From Bradyrhizobium elkanii WSM2783 (GTDB taxonomy: Bacteria; Pseudomonadota; Alphaproteobacteria; Rhizobiales; Xanthobacteraceae): a DNA stretch of 64,000 nucleotides. Shown in pieces: positions 42,498 through 51,407 of this stretch. Both the position numbers and the translations under genes were made by a program. The notes beneath the pieces are model-generated. The model searched no databases, had not been told where the DNA came from, and was given only the letters and a program-made list of their open reading frames with translations. Position 1 is the first letter of the stretch. The number at the start of each line of letters is the position of its first letter. The DNA lies in NCBI RefSeq assembly GCF_000472865.1, contig NZ_AXAP01000018.1, positions 54,054 through 118,053 of the forward strand. The letters are read 5' to 3'.

Positions 42498-45128
42498 ATG
42501 CTCGGCAACGATCAAGATGCAACTGCTGCTCCCGTGAGAGGGAGCAATGAGCGCAGCGCAACGCAAGCAACGACGATCGTGCCGCGGCCAAAGCGCAAAC
42601 TGGTGCTGTTCGCGGACGGCACCGGCAACGCATTCACAAAGCAGGAATCCAACGTGTGGCGCCTCTATGAGGCGCTCGACCGTACCAGGCCCGACCAGGT
42701 CGCCCATTACATCAAGGGCGTTGGTACCGCGGGCTGGGCACCGCTGGCGGCGATCGACGGCGCCACCGGCATCGGCGTGCCGTCCAACGTCCGCAAGCTC
42801 TATCGCTTCCTATGCTGGAATTGGGAGCCGGGCGACGAGATCTACATTTTCGGCTTCAGCCGGGGCGCCTTCACCGCACGCACGCTTGCGGCCCTGATCG
42901 CCTCGCAAGGCTTGGTGCCGGCGGCGATCGGGGGCGAGACCGTGACGCACGCCGAGATGCAGCGCAACGCCATGGCGGCTTGGCGCGAGTATCGCCGCAA
43001 GACTGTGCCGTGGCGGAAGACTCTGCCGACGATCTGGATCACGCGTGCGGTTCGCGATCTCGCGCTAGGCATCTACCATCGCATCATGCGGCACCGATCC
43101 TATGACGATGTCCGCAAGGCGATGGATGGCCGCACCAACGTGGAGATCGAATTCCTTGGCCTGTTCGACACGGTGGAGGCGTTCGGCGTCCCGGTCGAGG
43201 AGTTGCGCACCGCGATCGACTGGGCGATCTGGCCGATCTCGTTCCGCAACCGAAAACTGTCCGACAAGGTCAAGCTTGCGCGCCATGCGCTGTCACTGGA
43301 TGACGAGCGCGCAACCTTCCATCCGATCCGCTTCGACCAGAGCGCGCCGGCGAGTGCCGAGCAGATCAGAGAGGTGTGGTTCTCCGGCGTGCATTCCGAT
43401 GTCGGCGGCGGCTATCCGGACGGCACGCTGTCCTTTGTGCCGCTCGTGTGGATGGTCGAACAGATCGAGCACAGGCTGCGTTTCCAGCCGGGCCGGATCG
43501 AACATTTCAGGGCTTACCAGTCGGCGATCGGGCCGATCCACGATTCGCGCAGCGGCGCCGCGGTGATGTATCGCTACGGCCCGCGTCCGATCACCGAAAC
43601 GAAAGCCGACGGTGGTCCACCGGTCATACATTTCGGCGTCGTCGAGCGCATGCTGCACGGCTGCGACGACTACGCGCCGGTGACGCTGCCTGCCAGCGCC
43701 AAGGTGCTGACGAACGGTAAGGCGCAGCCGCTCACGGCGCCCAAGACGGGGGAGGCGATGAAATCGGCTTACGAAAGAACCGCGCGAGCGCACAACGGCC
43801 AGGTAAAAATTGCCGCGGACGCATTCGAGACGATGCCCCCGCCCAATGCGGAGATAGCCGACCAGGCGCTCGACACGGTGTGGTGGCGACGGGTGGCGTA
43901 TTTCTCGCTGCTTGGCGGACTTGCCCTGCTTGCCACCTGGCCATGGGTGGCACGCTCGACTGTCGGGATGCTGTCGAAGCCGTTCGACGCGGTCAGCGTC
44001 GGCGGCACCACTCCGCTCGCGGCCATCCGCTGGATAGACGATGGCGTCGGCGCCGTAGTCGGATCGACCGCGAAACTCCTCAGCGGCTTCCTGCCATCCT
44101 ATGTCGCACCTTGGCTCAACATCGCGATCTATTACCCGTTCGCGACGACCGTCTTGGTCCTACTCGTGCTTGCGGCATGGCACTGGAACGCGTCATTGCG
44201 CGACCGCATTCAGGAGCGCGCGCGGCTGGCATGGGATCACCCGAACCGCGCGGTGCCGAACGTCGGCAAGGCCAGCCCGCTTCTGAAGATCGGCCGCTTC
44301 ATGCGGCTGCATGCCGGGCCAGTGCGTACGCTGTTCACCAAGGGGATATTCCCGGGCATGTTCCTGCTGATTATCTTCAGCATCGCCCTGCTCGCGGTCG
44401 GCCGCAGTTACTTCAACTGGCGCGTGGGTACCGGCGGGCTTTGTGACGGCACGGCAAAACCTGCTTCCGTCGGCGAACAGGTAGCGACCGCGAGCGCGCT
44501 GTTCGACATCAGCAATCCCTGCTGGGCGAGCGGGCTTAGGGTCGAAAAGGGCCGCCGATATCGCATCTGGATCAAGGCGCGCGATCCGTGGTTCGACCGC
44601 ACCATCATGTCCGGTGTGACCGGATTCAGGTACGATGAGTTTCGTCATCTCTCGGCGCTGCCGATCCGCCGCCTGTACCGCGCGGACTGGCTCCAGCCGG
44701 TGGCACGTATCGGCGATGAAGGATCGGACGACCTGCCGCTACAGGCCATCAATGGAGTGCCGGCCGATGACCTCCCGCGCACCAGCAATGCGGCAGAGAA
44801 GAGGACGCTGCCCATCCGGCTTGACGAGGTGCTGCCGTTCAAGGATGAAAACAACGAGTCGGGGCGCACCCTCGCGAAGCTCGGAACTTTCGAGCCGATT
44901 CCGCAGGCCTTGCTGCAGGCCGCGCACGAGGTCTGGCGCACGCAGGGATTAGCGGACCTGATGGTGGCGGACTTCGTGGCGCCCGAATCCGGCGAGTTGT
45001 TCCTCTATGTCAACGACGCCGTCCAGGTGTTTCCGTTCCTGGGGCCATTCAATCTCTTCTACGGCAACAACAGCGGCACGGCGGAGGTGAAGCTGCAACG
45101 CGTGCCGTTGCCACCGCCCGACAAATAA
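42498..45128 (+). CDS. DUF2235 (Tle1-like) putative phospholipase with membrane segments
   Basis: An 876-residue protein. The N-terminal 400 residues are a DUF2235 alpha/beta hydrolase opening KRKLVLFADGTGNAF, with the nucleophile elbow GFSRGAFTAR (Ser about 121) and VWFSGVHSDVGGGYPDG as the Asp/His region. This is the domain of Tle1 type VI secretion phospholipases. From about residue 465 there are three or four hydrophobic segments (near 465-490, 545-570 and 625-645), then an unassigned beta-rich C-terminal domain to 876. ATG 42498 has ggag at 7 bases; the GTG at 42486 is weaker. It is 90 bases after the lysin on the same strand. Confidence 0.85.
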   Translation: MLGNDQDATAAPVRGSNERSATQATTIVPRPKRKLVLFADGTGNAFTKQESNVWRLYEALDRTRPDQVAHYIKGVGTAGWAPLAAIDGATGIGVPSNVRKLYRFLCWNWEPGDEIYIFGFSRGAFTARTLAALIASQGLVPAAIGGETVTHAEMQRNAMAAWREYRRKTVPWRKTLPTIWITRAVRDLALGIYHRIMRHRSYDDVRKAMDGRTNVEIEFLGLFDTVEAFGVPVEELRTAIDWAIWPISFRNRKLSDKVKLARHALSLDDERATFHPIRFDQSAPASAEQIREVWFSGVHSDVGGGYPDGTLSFVPLVWMVEQIEHRLRFQPGRIEHFRAYQSAIGPIHDSRSGAAVMYRYGPRPITETKADGGPPVIHFGVVERMLHGCDDYAPVTLPASAKVLTNGKAQPLTAPKTGEAMKSAYERTARAHNGQVKIAADAFETMPPPNAEIADQALDTVWWRRVAYFSLLGGLALLATWPWVARSTVGMLSKPFDAVSVGGTTPLAAIRWIDDGVGAVVGSTAKLLSGFLPSYVAPWLNIAIYYPFATTVLVLLVLAAWHWNASLRDRIQERARLAWDHPNRAVPNVGKASPLLKIGRFMRLHAGPVRTLFTKGIFPGMFLLIIFSIALLAVGRSYFNWRVGTGGLCDGTAKPASVGEQVATASALFDISNPCWASGLRVEKGRRYRIWIKARDPWFDRTIMSGVTGFRYDEFRHLSALPIRRLYRADWLQPVARIGDEGSDDLPLQAINGVPADDLPRTSNAAEKRTLPIRLDEVLPFKDENNESGRTLAKLGTFEPIPQALLQAAHEVWRTQGLADLMVADFVAPESGELFLYVNDAVQVFPFLGPFNLFYGNNSGTAEVKLQRVPLPPPDK

Positions 45129-45403
45129 CGATGCGGAAGGGTCTTCGCCGGCGAAACGCAGGTTTGCACAGCGGACTGAGCCGCGCGCGCACTCCGCATC
45201 GGCTTGGACGGGCTTCGTCCTTTAGGTCGATGGCTCATCGCCTCACAAGGCAATAGGCTTGGGTCGGGGGTGGGAGCGGGCCCTTGGCGTGCGCTCGGGA
45301 AGTAAGGTTCACTACCCGATGCAGAGATCTGTATAACTTCGGATTGCCAAAACACGCAGCCTGTATCAAGCTGAGCTTTTCAAAGACATTTCGGGGGAGT
45401 GCC

Positions 45404-46945
45404 ATGCCCCAGTGTTGGTCAATATGCTTTGCTGTTTGGTCCTTTGCTTTCGCGATGAGCTTCGGGAGTTGCTTAGCGCAACCGGCCATTGACGAAAAAA
45501 TCGTCCTTCAGATTTGCGAAGCTTTCTCAAATCGAGCGGCCGATCGAATGCCAGCGATTGTTACGCCGGAGGCCAGCAAAAAGTTCATCGAGACCTATAG
45601 CAGTTTCTCCGAAAGGCTGGACGGTTGTTTGTCAGCGACCGAGGCAAAGCTGCGGCGTGGCGAAACGGGCGCGACGTTTTTGATCCAGCACACTCGTTAC
45701 GAGAGCTACTGGCACTTTTCTATAGACGACAGGTCAATCAACGAAATTTCTGTTCGCCATTACAGACCGGTGACCTTAGCAGCTGACGAAGAATGGGAGG
45801 AACCATTCCGAATTCGGCCGCCTGCGCCCCGAACAGGGACGATAGGTTTCATCGACATTGACACGCCGTCGAACCAACCGAACATTGTAGAATTTTTCTA
45901 TGCGACCAACCGTAAAGAATCGGATCAGCCCGTATCTTTAGAAAGAAGTCCTAGGTCGGACTCTAAGGGCAATAGGGCTCTCGTTCTAGGCGCAAACGGT
46001 TGGACAGTCGTCGGTGACTACACGGGCGAACGCAATGCGAGCCTCAGTTTCGGCGCAGCTAGGGTTCGCGTGCCGGAGGGGCATCGGATCGGGAAACTAG
46101 AGCTGCCTTCGAGCGTCAAAATTTTTGGATTCACACTTAGAACTGACAGCCCCAATCCATCTATGCACTTCACGATACGCAGCATCGCAAAAACGAGCGA
46201 AGATCAGTGGATCAAATCACTTTCCTCAACCAAGAAAAAGAGAGCGCTAATATTTGTCCATGGATTCAACACGAAGTTCCGGGATGCCGCATTTCGCACA
46301 GCGCAAATAGTCTGGGATCTTCAGTACCAGGACACAGCAGTTCTGTTCTCATGGCCGTCTCGCGGGGAAATAGCCGACTATCTGTATGACAAGGATAGCG
46401 CCCTAGGCTCACGTGACGCGTTGCTCCACGTTGTAGCCGACTTACGGAAAGCTGGATTTGACCAAATAGACGTTCTCGCTCACAGCATGGGCAACTTGAT
46501 TGCTGTGGACGCGCTAGCCAATAGCGCGGCGACACGATCGCGGCCAGACGTCGCTCAACTCATTATGGCAGCTCCCGATGTTGATCGCGACATGTTTGTC
46601 CAAGCTATCCCGAAGGTGGCAACAGTCGCCAAAGGCCTAACCCTCTACGCATCCGCAAAAGATAAAGCTCTGCTGCTCTCGAAACGAGTTGCTGGAAATA
46701 TTCCGCGTGCTGGGGATGTACCCGCGTCGGGACCGATCGTTGTCGCATCGGTCTCGACAATCGACGTAAGCGCTATCGGTGATGAGCTGTTTGGGCTCAA
46801 TCATAACGCGTTCGCTACAACACGAAACGTTTTGAACGATCTCAAAATTCTTCTTGAAACAGGCGCTCCACCACCGAGGCTAGCCGAAATTCGCGGCTAT
46901 CCTGAGCCTCCCCAAAAAGCCATCTATTTCCGGTACGCTCCTTAG
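45404..46945 (+). CDS. Secreted alpha/beta hydrolase, DUF900 family
   Basis: A 513-residue exported hydrolase. The signal peptide ends near SCLAQPA. The N-terminal half is unassigned; DUF900 starts near residue 205 (EFFYATNRKES), with HGFNTKFRDAAFRTAQIVWD, FSWPSRGEI and the nucleophile AHSMGN (Ser about 361). The candidate His is in GLNHNAF near the end. G+C content is visibly lower than that of the preceding lysin and lipase genes, so it may have a separate origin. ATG 45404 has ggggga upstream. It follows the DUF2235 gene on the same strand by 275 bases. Confidence 0.82.
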   Translation: MPQCWSICFAVWSFAFAMSFGSCLAQPAIDEKIVLQICEAFSNRAADRMPAIVTPEASKKFIETYSSFSERLDGCLSATEAKLRRGETGATFLIQHTRYESYWHFSIDDRSINEISVRHYRPVTLAADEEWEEPFRIRPPAPRTGTIGFIDIDTPSNQPNIVEFFYATNRKESDQPVSLERSPRSDSKGNRALVLGANGWTVVGDYTGERNASLSFGAARVRVPEGHRIGKLELPSSVKIFGFTLRTDSPNPSMHFTIRSIAKTSEDQWIKSLSSTKKKRALIFVHGFNTKFRDAAFRTAQIVWDLQYQDTAVLFSWPSRGEIADYLYDKDSALGSRDALLHVVADLRKAGFDQIDVLAHSMGNLIAVDALANSAATRSRPDVAQLIMAAPDVDRDMFVQAIPKVATVAKGLTLYASAKDKALLLSKRVAGNIPRAGDVPASGPIVVASVSTIDVSAIGDELFGLNHNAFATTRNVLNDLKILLETGAPPPRLAEIRGYPEPPQKAIYFRYAP

Positions 46946-48205
46946 GTGGAACGCTAGCTTCAAACGCTAGCTTCAATGGGCCGATGCTGTCGAAAAAGTC
47001 TCATATTGCTTAGTGACGAGTTTCCGGCTGACCGATGAAACGCGAAGAAGCCGCCGGTCGATGCATGGCCGTACGTCTTTTGGGACGCTCAGCCCACCAC
47101 TTCGCAACGTCCGGGACCATGTCGCGGATGGGTTCAAAGATTTCCCTCGTCTCTGACATGGCGCACCTGCTTCCCCCTTTTGGGGTATTTTGACGTTTAA
47201 TTGAGTCCCAGCGAGTTCTTGAAACTCTGTCGCGCACCTCATAAGTGCGCAACGCGAGGCGAAAAAACTCAATGATTTCGAACTGTCTCCCTTCATAAGA
47301 GGGTCACGTGCAATTTGACCGATGGTTCTTCGCTACCATTTGCACCTCATAAGATTGTCTTTTGAATCAGGAAAATAGGCGGCAGAAACGCGATCTGTTT
47401 AGACGGCCTCTGGCGCGTTAGAAATTCATCGAGGTCCCCCACAGCGGGATCTTCGAAGGCGCGTCTACGGGCTTCTGAGGCCCGTTAAACCGCATCGGCG
47501 CGAAAGGCAGTCATCGAATCGGGCTGTATTCGTCTGAATTCGCCCTTTTGAACTTGAAACGCTTTGGCGCAAAGTCCTTTTTCCGATGGAAACGAGGATT
47601 TGGGATCTGCGGCGATAGGATTAGGGTCTGTCCCAAGGCCGAAAAGCGCGAAGCGCGCCGACCGAGGAACGCCGCGTGGCGACGGATTGTCATTCGGCCT
47701 GCAATATTTGAACGCGGATTGACGTCTATGTCCAGATCGTTGCCGGCGAGCAAGGCGAACGCCATGTGAACTGACTGCGCAGCAGAACGGGACACAGCGC
47801 ATATTCCGTCACACGCCGATCGTTTTCGCCGCCACGGCTCAGGCGTTGTCAGCCGGCTCGATGATCGGAGTGACAGGCGTCTCAATACCGGCAAGAGAGG
47901 CATGCCATCGCTCGATGCGTCTCATGCCAAATGTCCCGAAATAGCCAAAGATCCGTTGCCGACGGCTGAGGGGTACCAATTTGTCAACGGCAACGCCTCG
48001 TGCCCGAGCTTCGTTGTTCTGCGCCTGAAGGTCTATCAGGCGACGTTCGGGCCTCTCGGTAGCCTCGATCTCGAGCCGCTCCGTTTTGGCCTTCTTGACG
48101 CCCGGACCACGAGTCCGCTGGGTGGTGGTGGCTGGAGCGGCGAAGTGAAACTCTAGTATTCGGCATCCATCTTCGCAAGTTCGGATGCCACGTGCCGGAC
48201 ATTTC
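46946..48205. other. Decayed zone without a confident gene
   Basis: About 1.26 kb. A 49-codon minus-strand frame from ATG 47159 (MSETREIFEPIRDMVPDVAK) may be a small gene or remnant. A 138-codon minus-strand frame (47839-48255) overlaps the end of the WYL fragment and ends in SLAGIETPVTPIIEPADNA; it has no recognised family. Other frames look fortuitous. The stretch reads as eroded sequence. Confidence 0.35.
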
Positions 48206-48697
48206 TTACCCAGATCGGGACGTCCGCAGCGTCCTTTTCCCCCGTCGAATGGCAACGAGCAAACGCATTTCGTCCAAAAGATAGAACAGTAGGGCTCGCC
48301 GGATCTGGACGATCAGCTGGCCGTCGTCCATCCGGAATTCGTGCCCGATGATTTGTCTTTGTGTGGCTGAAAGTTTTGGATGTGGAACGAACTCCACGGA
48401 GACAATCGCATGCCAATCGTCATCGAGATCCGCTGGTACAGGAGCTTGCGATGGTAAGGCCTCGGATCTCAGCACGCGCGACAGCGAGAAATCGATGAAC
48501 CGCTTCCGGACAAAGTCGAAAGCCCTGACGTGCCAGCGTCCCGCCGCCTTGACCAACGCGTGCGAGCAGACGACCCGTTCGACGGCCGATGAACTTGTCA
48601 TCGACTGATAATGGAGTTTACAGGATTCCCTGAGCGCCACCGCCGCAAGGAGCGGCCTGACCCGGTCTGGATCGACGTAATGGTGCGGTCGCGACAC
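48206..48697 (-). pseudogene. WYL-domain transcriptional regulator lacking its DNA-binding domain
   Basis: A 163-residue frame holding the WYL sensing domain: REsCKLHYQSMTSS, then VVCSHALVKAAGRWHVRAFD and FIDFSLSRVLRSEA, all family-like. The usual N-terminal helix-turn-helix of about 80 residues is missing, because the frame is closed by a TAG about 40 bases upstream of the GTG used here. It is probably a truncated relic, although free-standing WYL proteins exist. Confidence 0.6.
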
Positions 48698-48779
48698 CCG
48701 TTCGATCGATAGGGATGCATCTATTCCGACATCATCGAGCTACCTTCCCCCTCCGCACCTTTGGTTGCGGAAGGCTTTC

Positions 48780-48965
48780 GATGCTGTCGAGGTCGGCGCC
48801 AGCTACCCCAAGGCGATGCCGGTGATCCTAACGACACCCGACGAGGTCGAGGCCTGGATGACGGCGCCCGCCGACGAGGCGCTGAAGCTGCAGCGACCGT
48901 TGCCTGACGGAGCGCTCCGAAACGTCGCGCGCGGCGTGAAGGAAGATCCTGCCCTACCCACCTAG
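48780..48965 (+). pseudogene. C-terminal remnant of an SOS-response-associated peptidase (SRAP/YedK)
   Basis: About 60 codons read SYPKAMPVILTTPDEVEAWM then APADEALKLQRPLP, the conserved C-terminal end of SRAP proteins, which crosslink to abasic sites in single-stranded DNA. The catalytic Cys2 and Glu residues lie in the missing N-terminal part, so this is a truncated non-functional copy. It abuts the WYL relic on the other strand. Confidence 0.75.
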
Positions 48966-49097
48966 AATAAAAACCGAAACAAGCGACGTCGCCTTCTAAG
49001 GGCGAAGCTGACATACTTTGATCGATTGAGAATTCCCGCTGGTGACCCTCAGGCACTTCTGCCTGATCCTGGATGCCCGCATCGGAAGTCCGAACTA

Positions 49098-49871
49098 TTA
49101 CCGTCTTAGATGACGCTCGAACTCCTTCCACACCGGCATTTCCAAAGGAAGCGACTTGAGGCTGGGAATCTTGGGAAGGAAATCAAGCTTGTGGAGCATG
49201 CGCAGGCTCGTCAAGGCAGGCATAAAGGCAGCGGCAACCACAAGTTCGTTGGTCTGCTTCCAACCGAGGAGAAACCGGTCGATCCTGTCCCGGTGCGTAT
49301 CATTCGTGCGCCGCCAGACGACTTGATCACCGTCTTTCTCGCCCTCGAACCAAATCATGACAGTCTCCGCCGACGGGTGGGTGATTGAACAGAGCTGACT
49401 GTAGTAGTCGTGTACGTCAGAAACGCCTCCCAGCTTCAAACTCTCCAGATACTCTCGCATCTGCTTCGCGGCATGCATCGGCTCAGCGGCTTTGTTCCGT
49501 TGCAGTTTGCGGGCATGCGAGAAATGGATCAGCGTGTCCTCCATTTCTTTCGAAAGAAAGACCGTATCGGTTGGCTTTTCTCTGATTCGCGCGCGTATGA
49601 GCGCCAGGTTCGGTGCGAGTGTCTTGGGTACCGTTCCGTCGTGGAGAAAGGTGCCCGGCCAGGCTGCCGCCATCAGCTCGTTCTTGCTGACCAGCTCGCC
49701 GCGGCGCTGCACCAGCAGTTGCAGAAGCTCGAATGCGCGTCCACCCAGCTTGACGGGTCGCTCTTTGAGAAGGAGCAACTGGCGGCGGAGAACCAGTCGA
49801 AAAGGGCCGAGGCAGTACGTGAGTTCCCGCCGGTCTGTGCCCCGTTGTCGTGTCTCCGTGGCAGCCCGCAT
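49098..49871 (-). CDS. Chimeric protein: partial winged-helix DNA-binding domain fused to an unknown domain
   Basis: A 257-residue protein. Residues 20-75 match the start of an OmpR/ToxR-type winged helix (YCLGPFRLVLRRQLLLLKER, then GGRAFELLQLLVQRRGELVS and AAWPG). After WPGT the expected recognition-helix and wing sequence, as in NLKVNMNALRRALGD of the regulator at 59820-62681, is not found. Instead the chain continues with a helical region (SKEMEDTLIHFSHARKLQRN) and DYYSQLCSITHPSAETVMIW, which I do not recognise. It looks like a gene fusion in which the DNA-binding domain lost its recognition helix. DNA binding is therefore doubtful. Confidence 0.6.
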   Translation of the reverse strand: MRAATETRQRGTDRRELTYCLGPFRLVLRRQLLLLKERPVKLGGRAFELLQLLVQRRGELVSKNELMAAAWPGTFLHDGTVPKTLAPNLALIRARIREKPTDTVFLSKEMEDTLIHFSHARKLQRNKAAEPMHAAKQMREYLESLKLGGVSDVHDYYSQLCSITHPSAETVMIWFEGEKDGDQVVWRRTNDTHRDRIDRFLLGWKQTNELVVAAAFMPALTSLRMLHKLDFLPKIPSLKSLPLEMPVWKEFERHLRR

Positions 49872-49978
49872 TGATCATTGCCAATCGATCAAACCGATCG
49901 GCTGTAACTATCATGCACTGCAAAATTTCTGAAGAGAGCAGGCCGATTGCGACAAAACGCTCGCGCGGGACGGTTCGG

Positions 49979-50398
49979 CTATTTTTGGGGCTTGCCAAGC
50001 ATGGTCATGCGCATGACTTCGACGCCGCCGTCGGCAAGTTCCGGAAGCTTGGCGAACCAATCCTTCACATAAGGCATCGCGTTGTGTGCGTCGAAATCGG
50101 CCTGGCTGGCAAACATTTCGTAAAAGACGAAGTGGCCGGGCTTGGCGCGGTCTTCCTGAAGGAAATAGACCAGGTTCTTGGGATCGCTGCGGACCAGGTC
50201 GATCAGCGGCAAGGTGGCGGCGCGCAGCATGTCTTCTTTTCCGGGCTTGGCACGCACCTGCGCCACCACGGAATATGCACCCTCCGGAATCTCCTGATAG
50301 TGCACGCGCGGCGCTTCCTGAGCCACGGCCGGAAGTGTCGCCGGCGCCGTAGAGGCGATCAGCAGGGCGGCAAGCGAGTTGCGGACGAGAGTTTGCAT
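49979..50398 (-). CDS. Exported antibiotic biosynthesis monooxygenase (ABM)-fold protein
   Basis: A 139-residue protein with a signal peptide (cleavage near AVAQ) and an ABM ferredoxin-like domain: YSVVAQVRAKPGKEDMLRAA, KNLVYFLQEDRAKPGHFVFY and a C-terminal HNAMPYVKDWFAKL. Members are heme-degrading or quinone-forming monooxygenases or dimeric binding proteins. The periplasmic location matches the exported VOC and molybdenum proteins in the cluster. ATG 50398 is used. Confidence 0.85.
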   Translation of the reverse strand: MQTLVRNSLAALLIASTAPATLPAVAQEAPRVHYQEIPEGAYSVVAQVRAKPGKEDMLRAATLPLIDLVRSDPKNLVYFLQEDRAKPGHFVFYEMFASQADFDAHNAMPYVKDWFAKLPELADGGVEVMRMTMLGKPQK

Positions 50399-50474
50399 GG
50401 TGACGCCCTTGACATGTGATTGTATCGCCGGGTGACCAGCTAAGGCACTGACAGCCGCCCCGCTGCACGAGGGT

Positions 50475-51323
50475 CTAGCGCACGATCTTCTGTTGCCGTT
50501 TTGCCAAGGCCTCGCTGAAGCGCTTCTTGACGGGACCGAGCGCCTTGACGAACTCGAGCTGCTCGCCCTCCGGTCCCTTGCAGTAGATCAGCTCCCAGCC
50601 GTTCGAGGGTTCAGCGGTCACCCGGTTCGTGTTGGTGCTGCGGGGCGCGGCCTTGCGATCCGCTTCCGTCGTGACGCGGACGGTGCGGTTCGCTCTCACC
50701 TGCGTCATGCCGCAGCGTGCCGATTCCGCTTCGAGATCGACAATGAACTTGTTGAAGTCGACATCGTCGCGAACATAGAAGCAGATGTGCATCATGCGCG
50801 GAAAGGCAGGGCTCATGTGCTCCACCGGTTCGGCGAAACTCTTCGCGCTGCCCATGGGCTGATCAGCCTCGCGATATTGCAGCAATTCCAGCACCATGTT
50901 GTCGAACTGGATGAAGCGGACATCGAGCCGCTGTGCTCCGCTTCGCAAGTCGGGCACGCCGATGGTTCGCGGATTGACGCCGCGTGCGTGCGCCTCGATC
51001 TCCTGGTCTGCCAGCAGCGTGTTCTGCACCCCGTCGCCCTCGAAGTCGCCGTGCCGGAACACCTCGGTGCCGCCAAGCACCTCCGTGTAGAACTGGTAAG
51101 CCCGTTCCATGTTCTGGACCGTCAGCCCGAAATGCTGGACGCCCTGGAGCCGCGCGCCGAGCGGCGCCTCGTCGCGCTCCGCTGACGACATGCCGTCGGC
51201 ATCCGGTGCCGCGGCCCGCGCGTCGGTTGCCGCGCCGGCGAGGCCCGTGACGACGGCTGCGCCGGCTGTCTGGAGCAAGGCGCGGCGACCCATGTCGGTG
51301 GCGTTGTCGGCTTCATCTGTCAT
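50475..51323 (-). CDS. Tat-exported VOC-fold (glyoxalase/dioxygenase superfamily) protein
   Basis: A 282-residue protein. A twin-arginine signal (MGRRALLQTAGAAVVTGLAG) precedes a VOC domain: LQGVQHFGLTVQNMERAYQF, VLGGTEVF, and later PRMMHICFYVRDDVDFNKF and a C-terminal GPEGEQLEFVKAL. His in QHFGLTV, His in MMHICF and Glu in QLEFVK are candidate metal ligands. Substrate and activity are unknown. ATG 51323 follows aaggagagcgac. It lies in the minus-strand group with ABM, AKR and hydrolase genes. Confidence 0.85.
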   Translation of the reverse strand: MTDEADNATDMGRRALLQTAGAAVVTGLAGAATDARAAAPDADGMSSAERDEAPLGARLQGVQHFGLTVQNMERAYQFYTEVLGGTEVFRHGDFEGDGVQNTLLADQEIEAHARGVNPRTIGVPDLRSGAQRLDVRFIQFDNMVLELLQYREADQPMGSAKSFAEPVEHMSPAFPRMMHICFYVRDDVDFNKFIVDLEAESARCGMTQVRANRTVRVTTEADRKAAPRSTNTNRVTAEPSNGWELIYCKGPEGEQLEFVKALGPVKKRFSEALAKRQQKIVR

Positions 51324-51407
51324 GTCGCTCTCCTTGGTCTTTCGGTGCATGGTCTGCGTTGTCCTGGCCGCCGGAGCAGTGCTCGGCCGGGGTGCGCCCT
51401 CGGGCTT

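Noticed and set aside
48721..49131. Minus-strand 136-codon frame opposite the SRAP remnant
   Set aside because: Antisense to recognisable SRAP sequence, with Arg/Ser/Pro-rich composition of a shadow.
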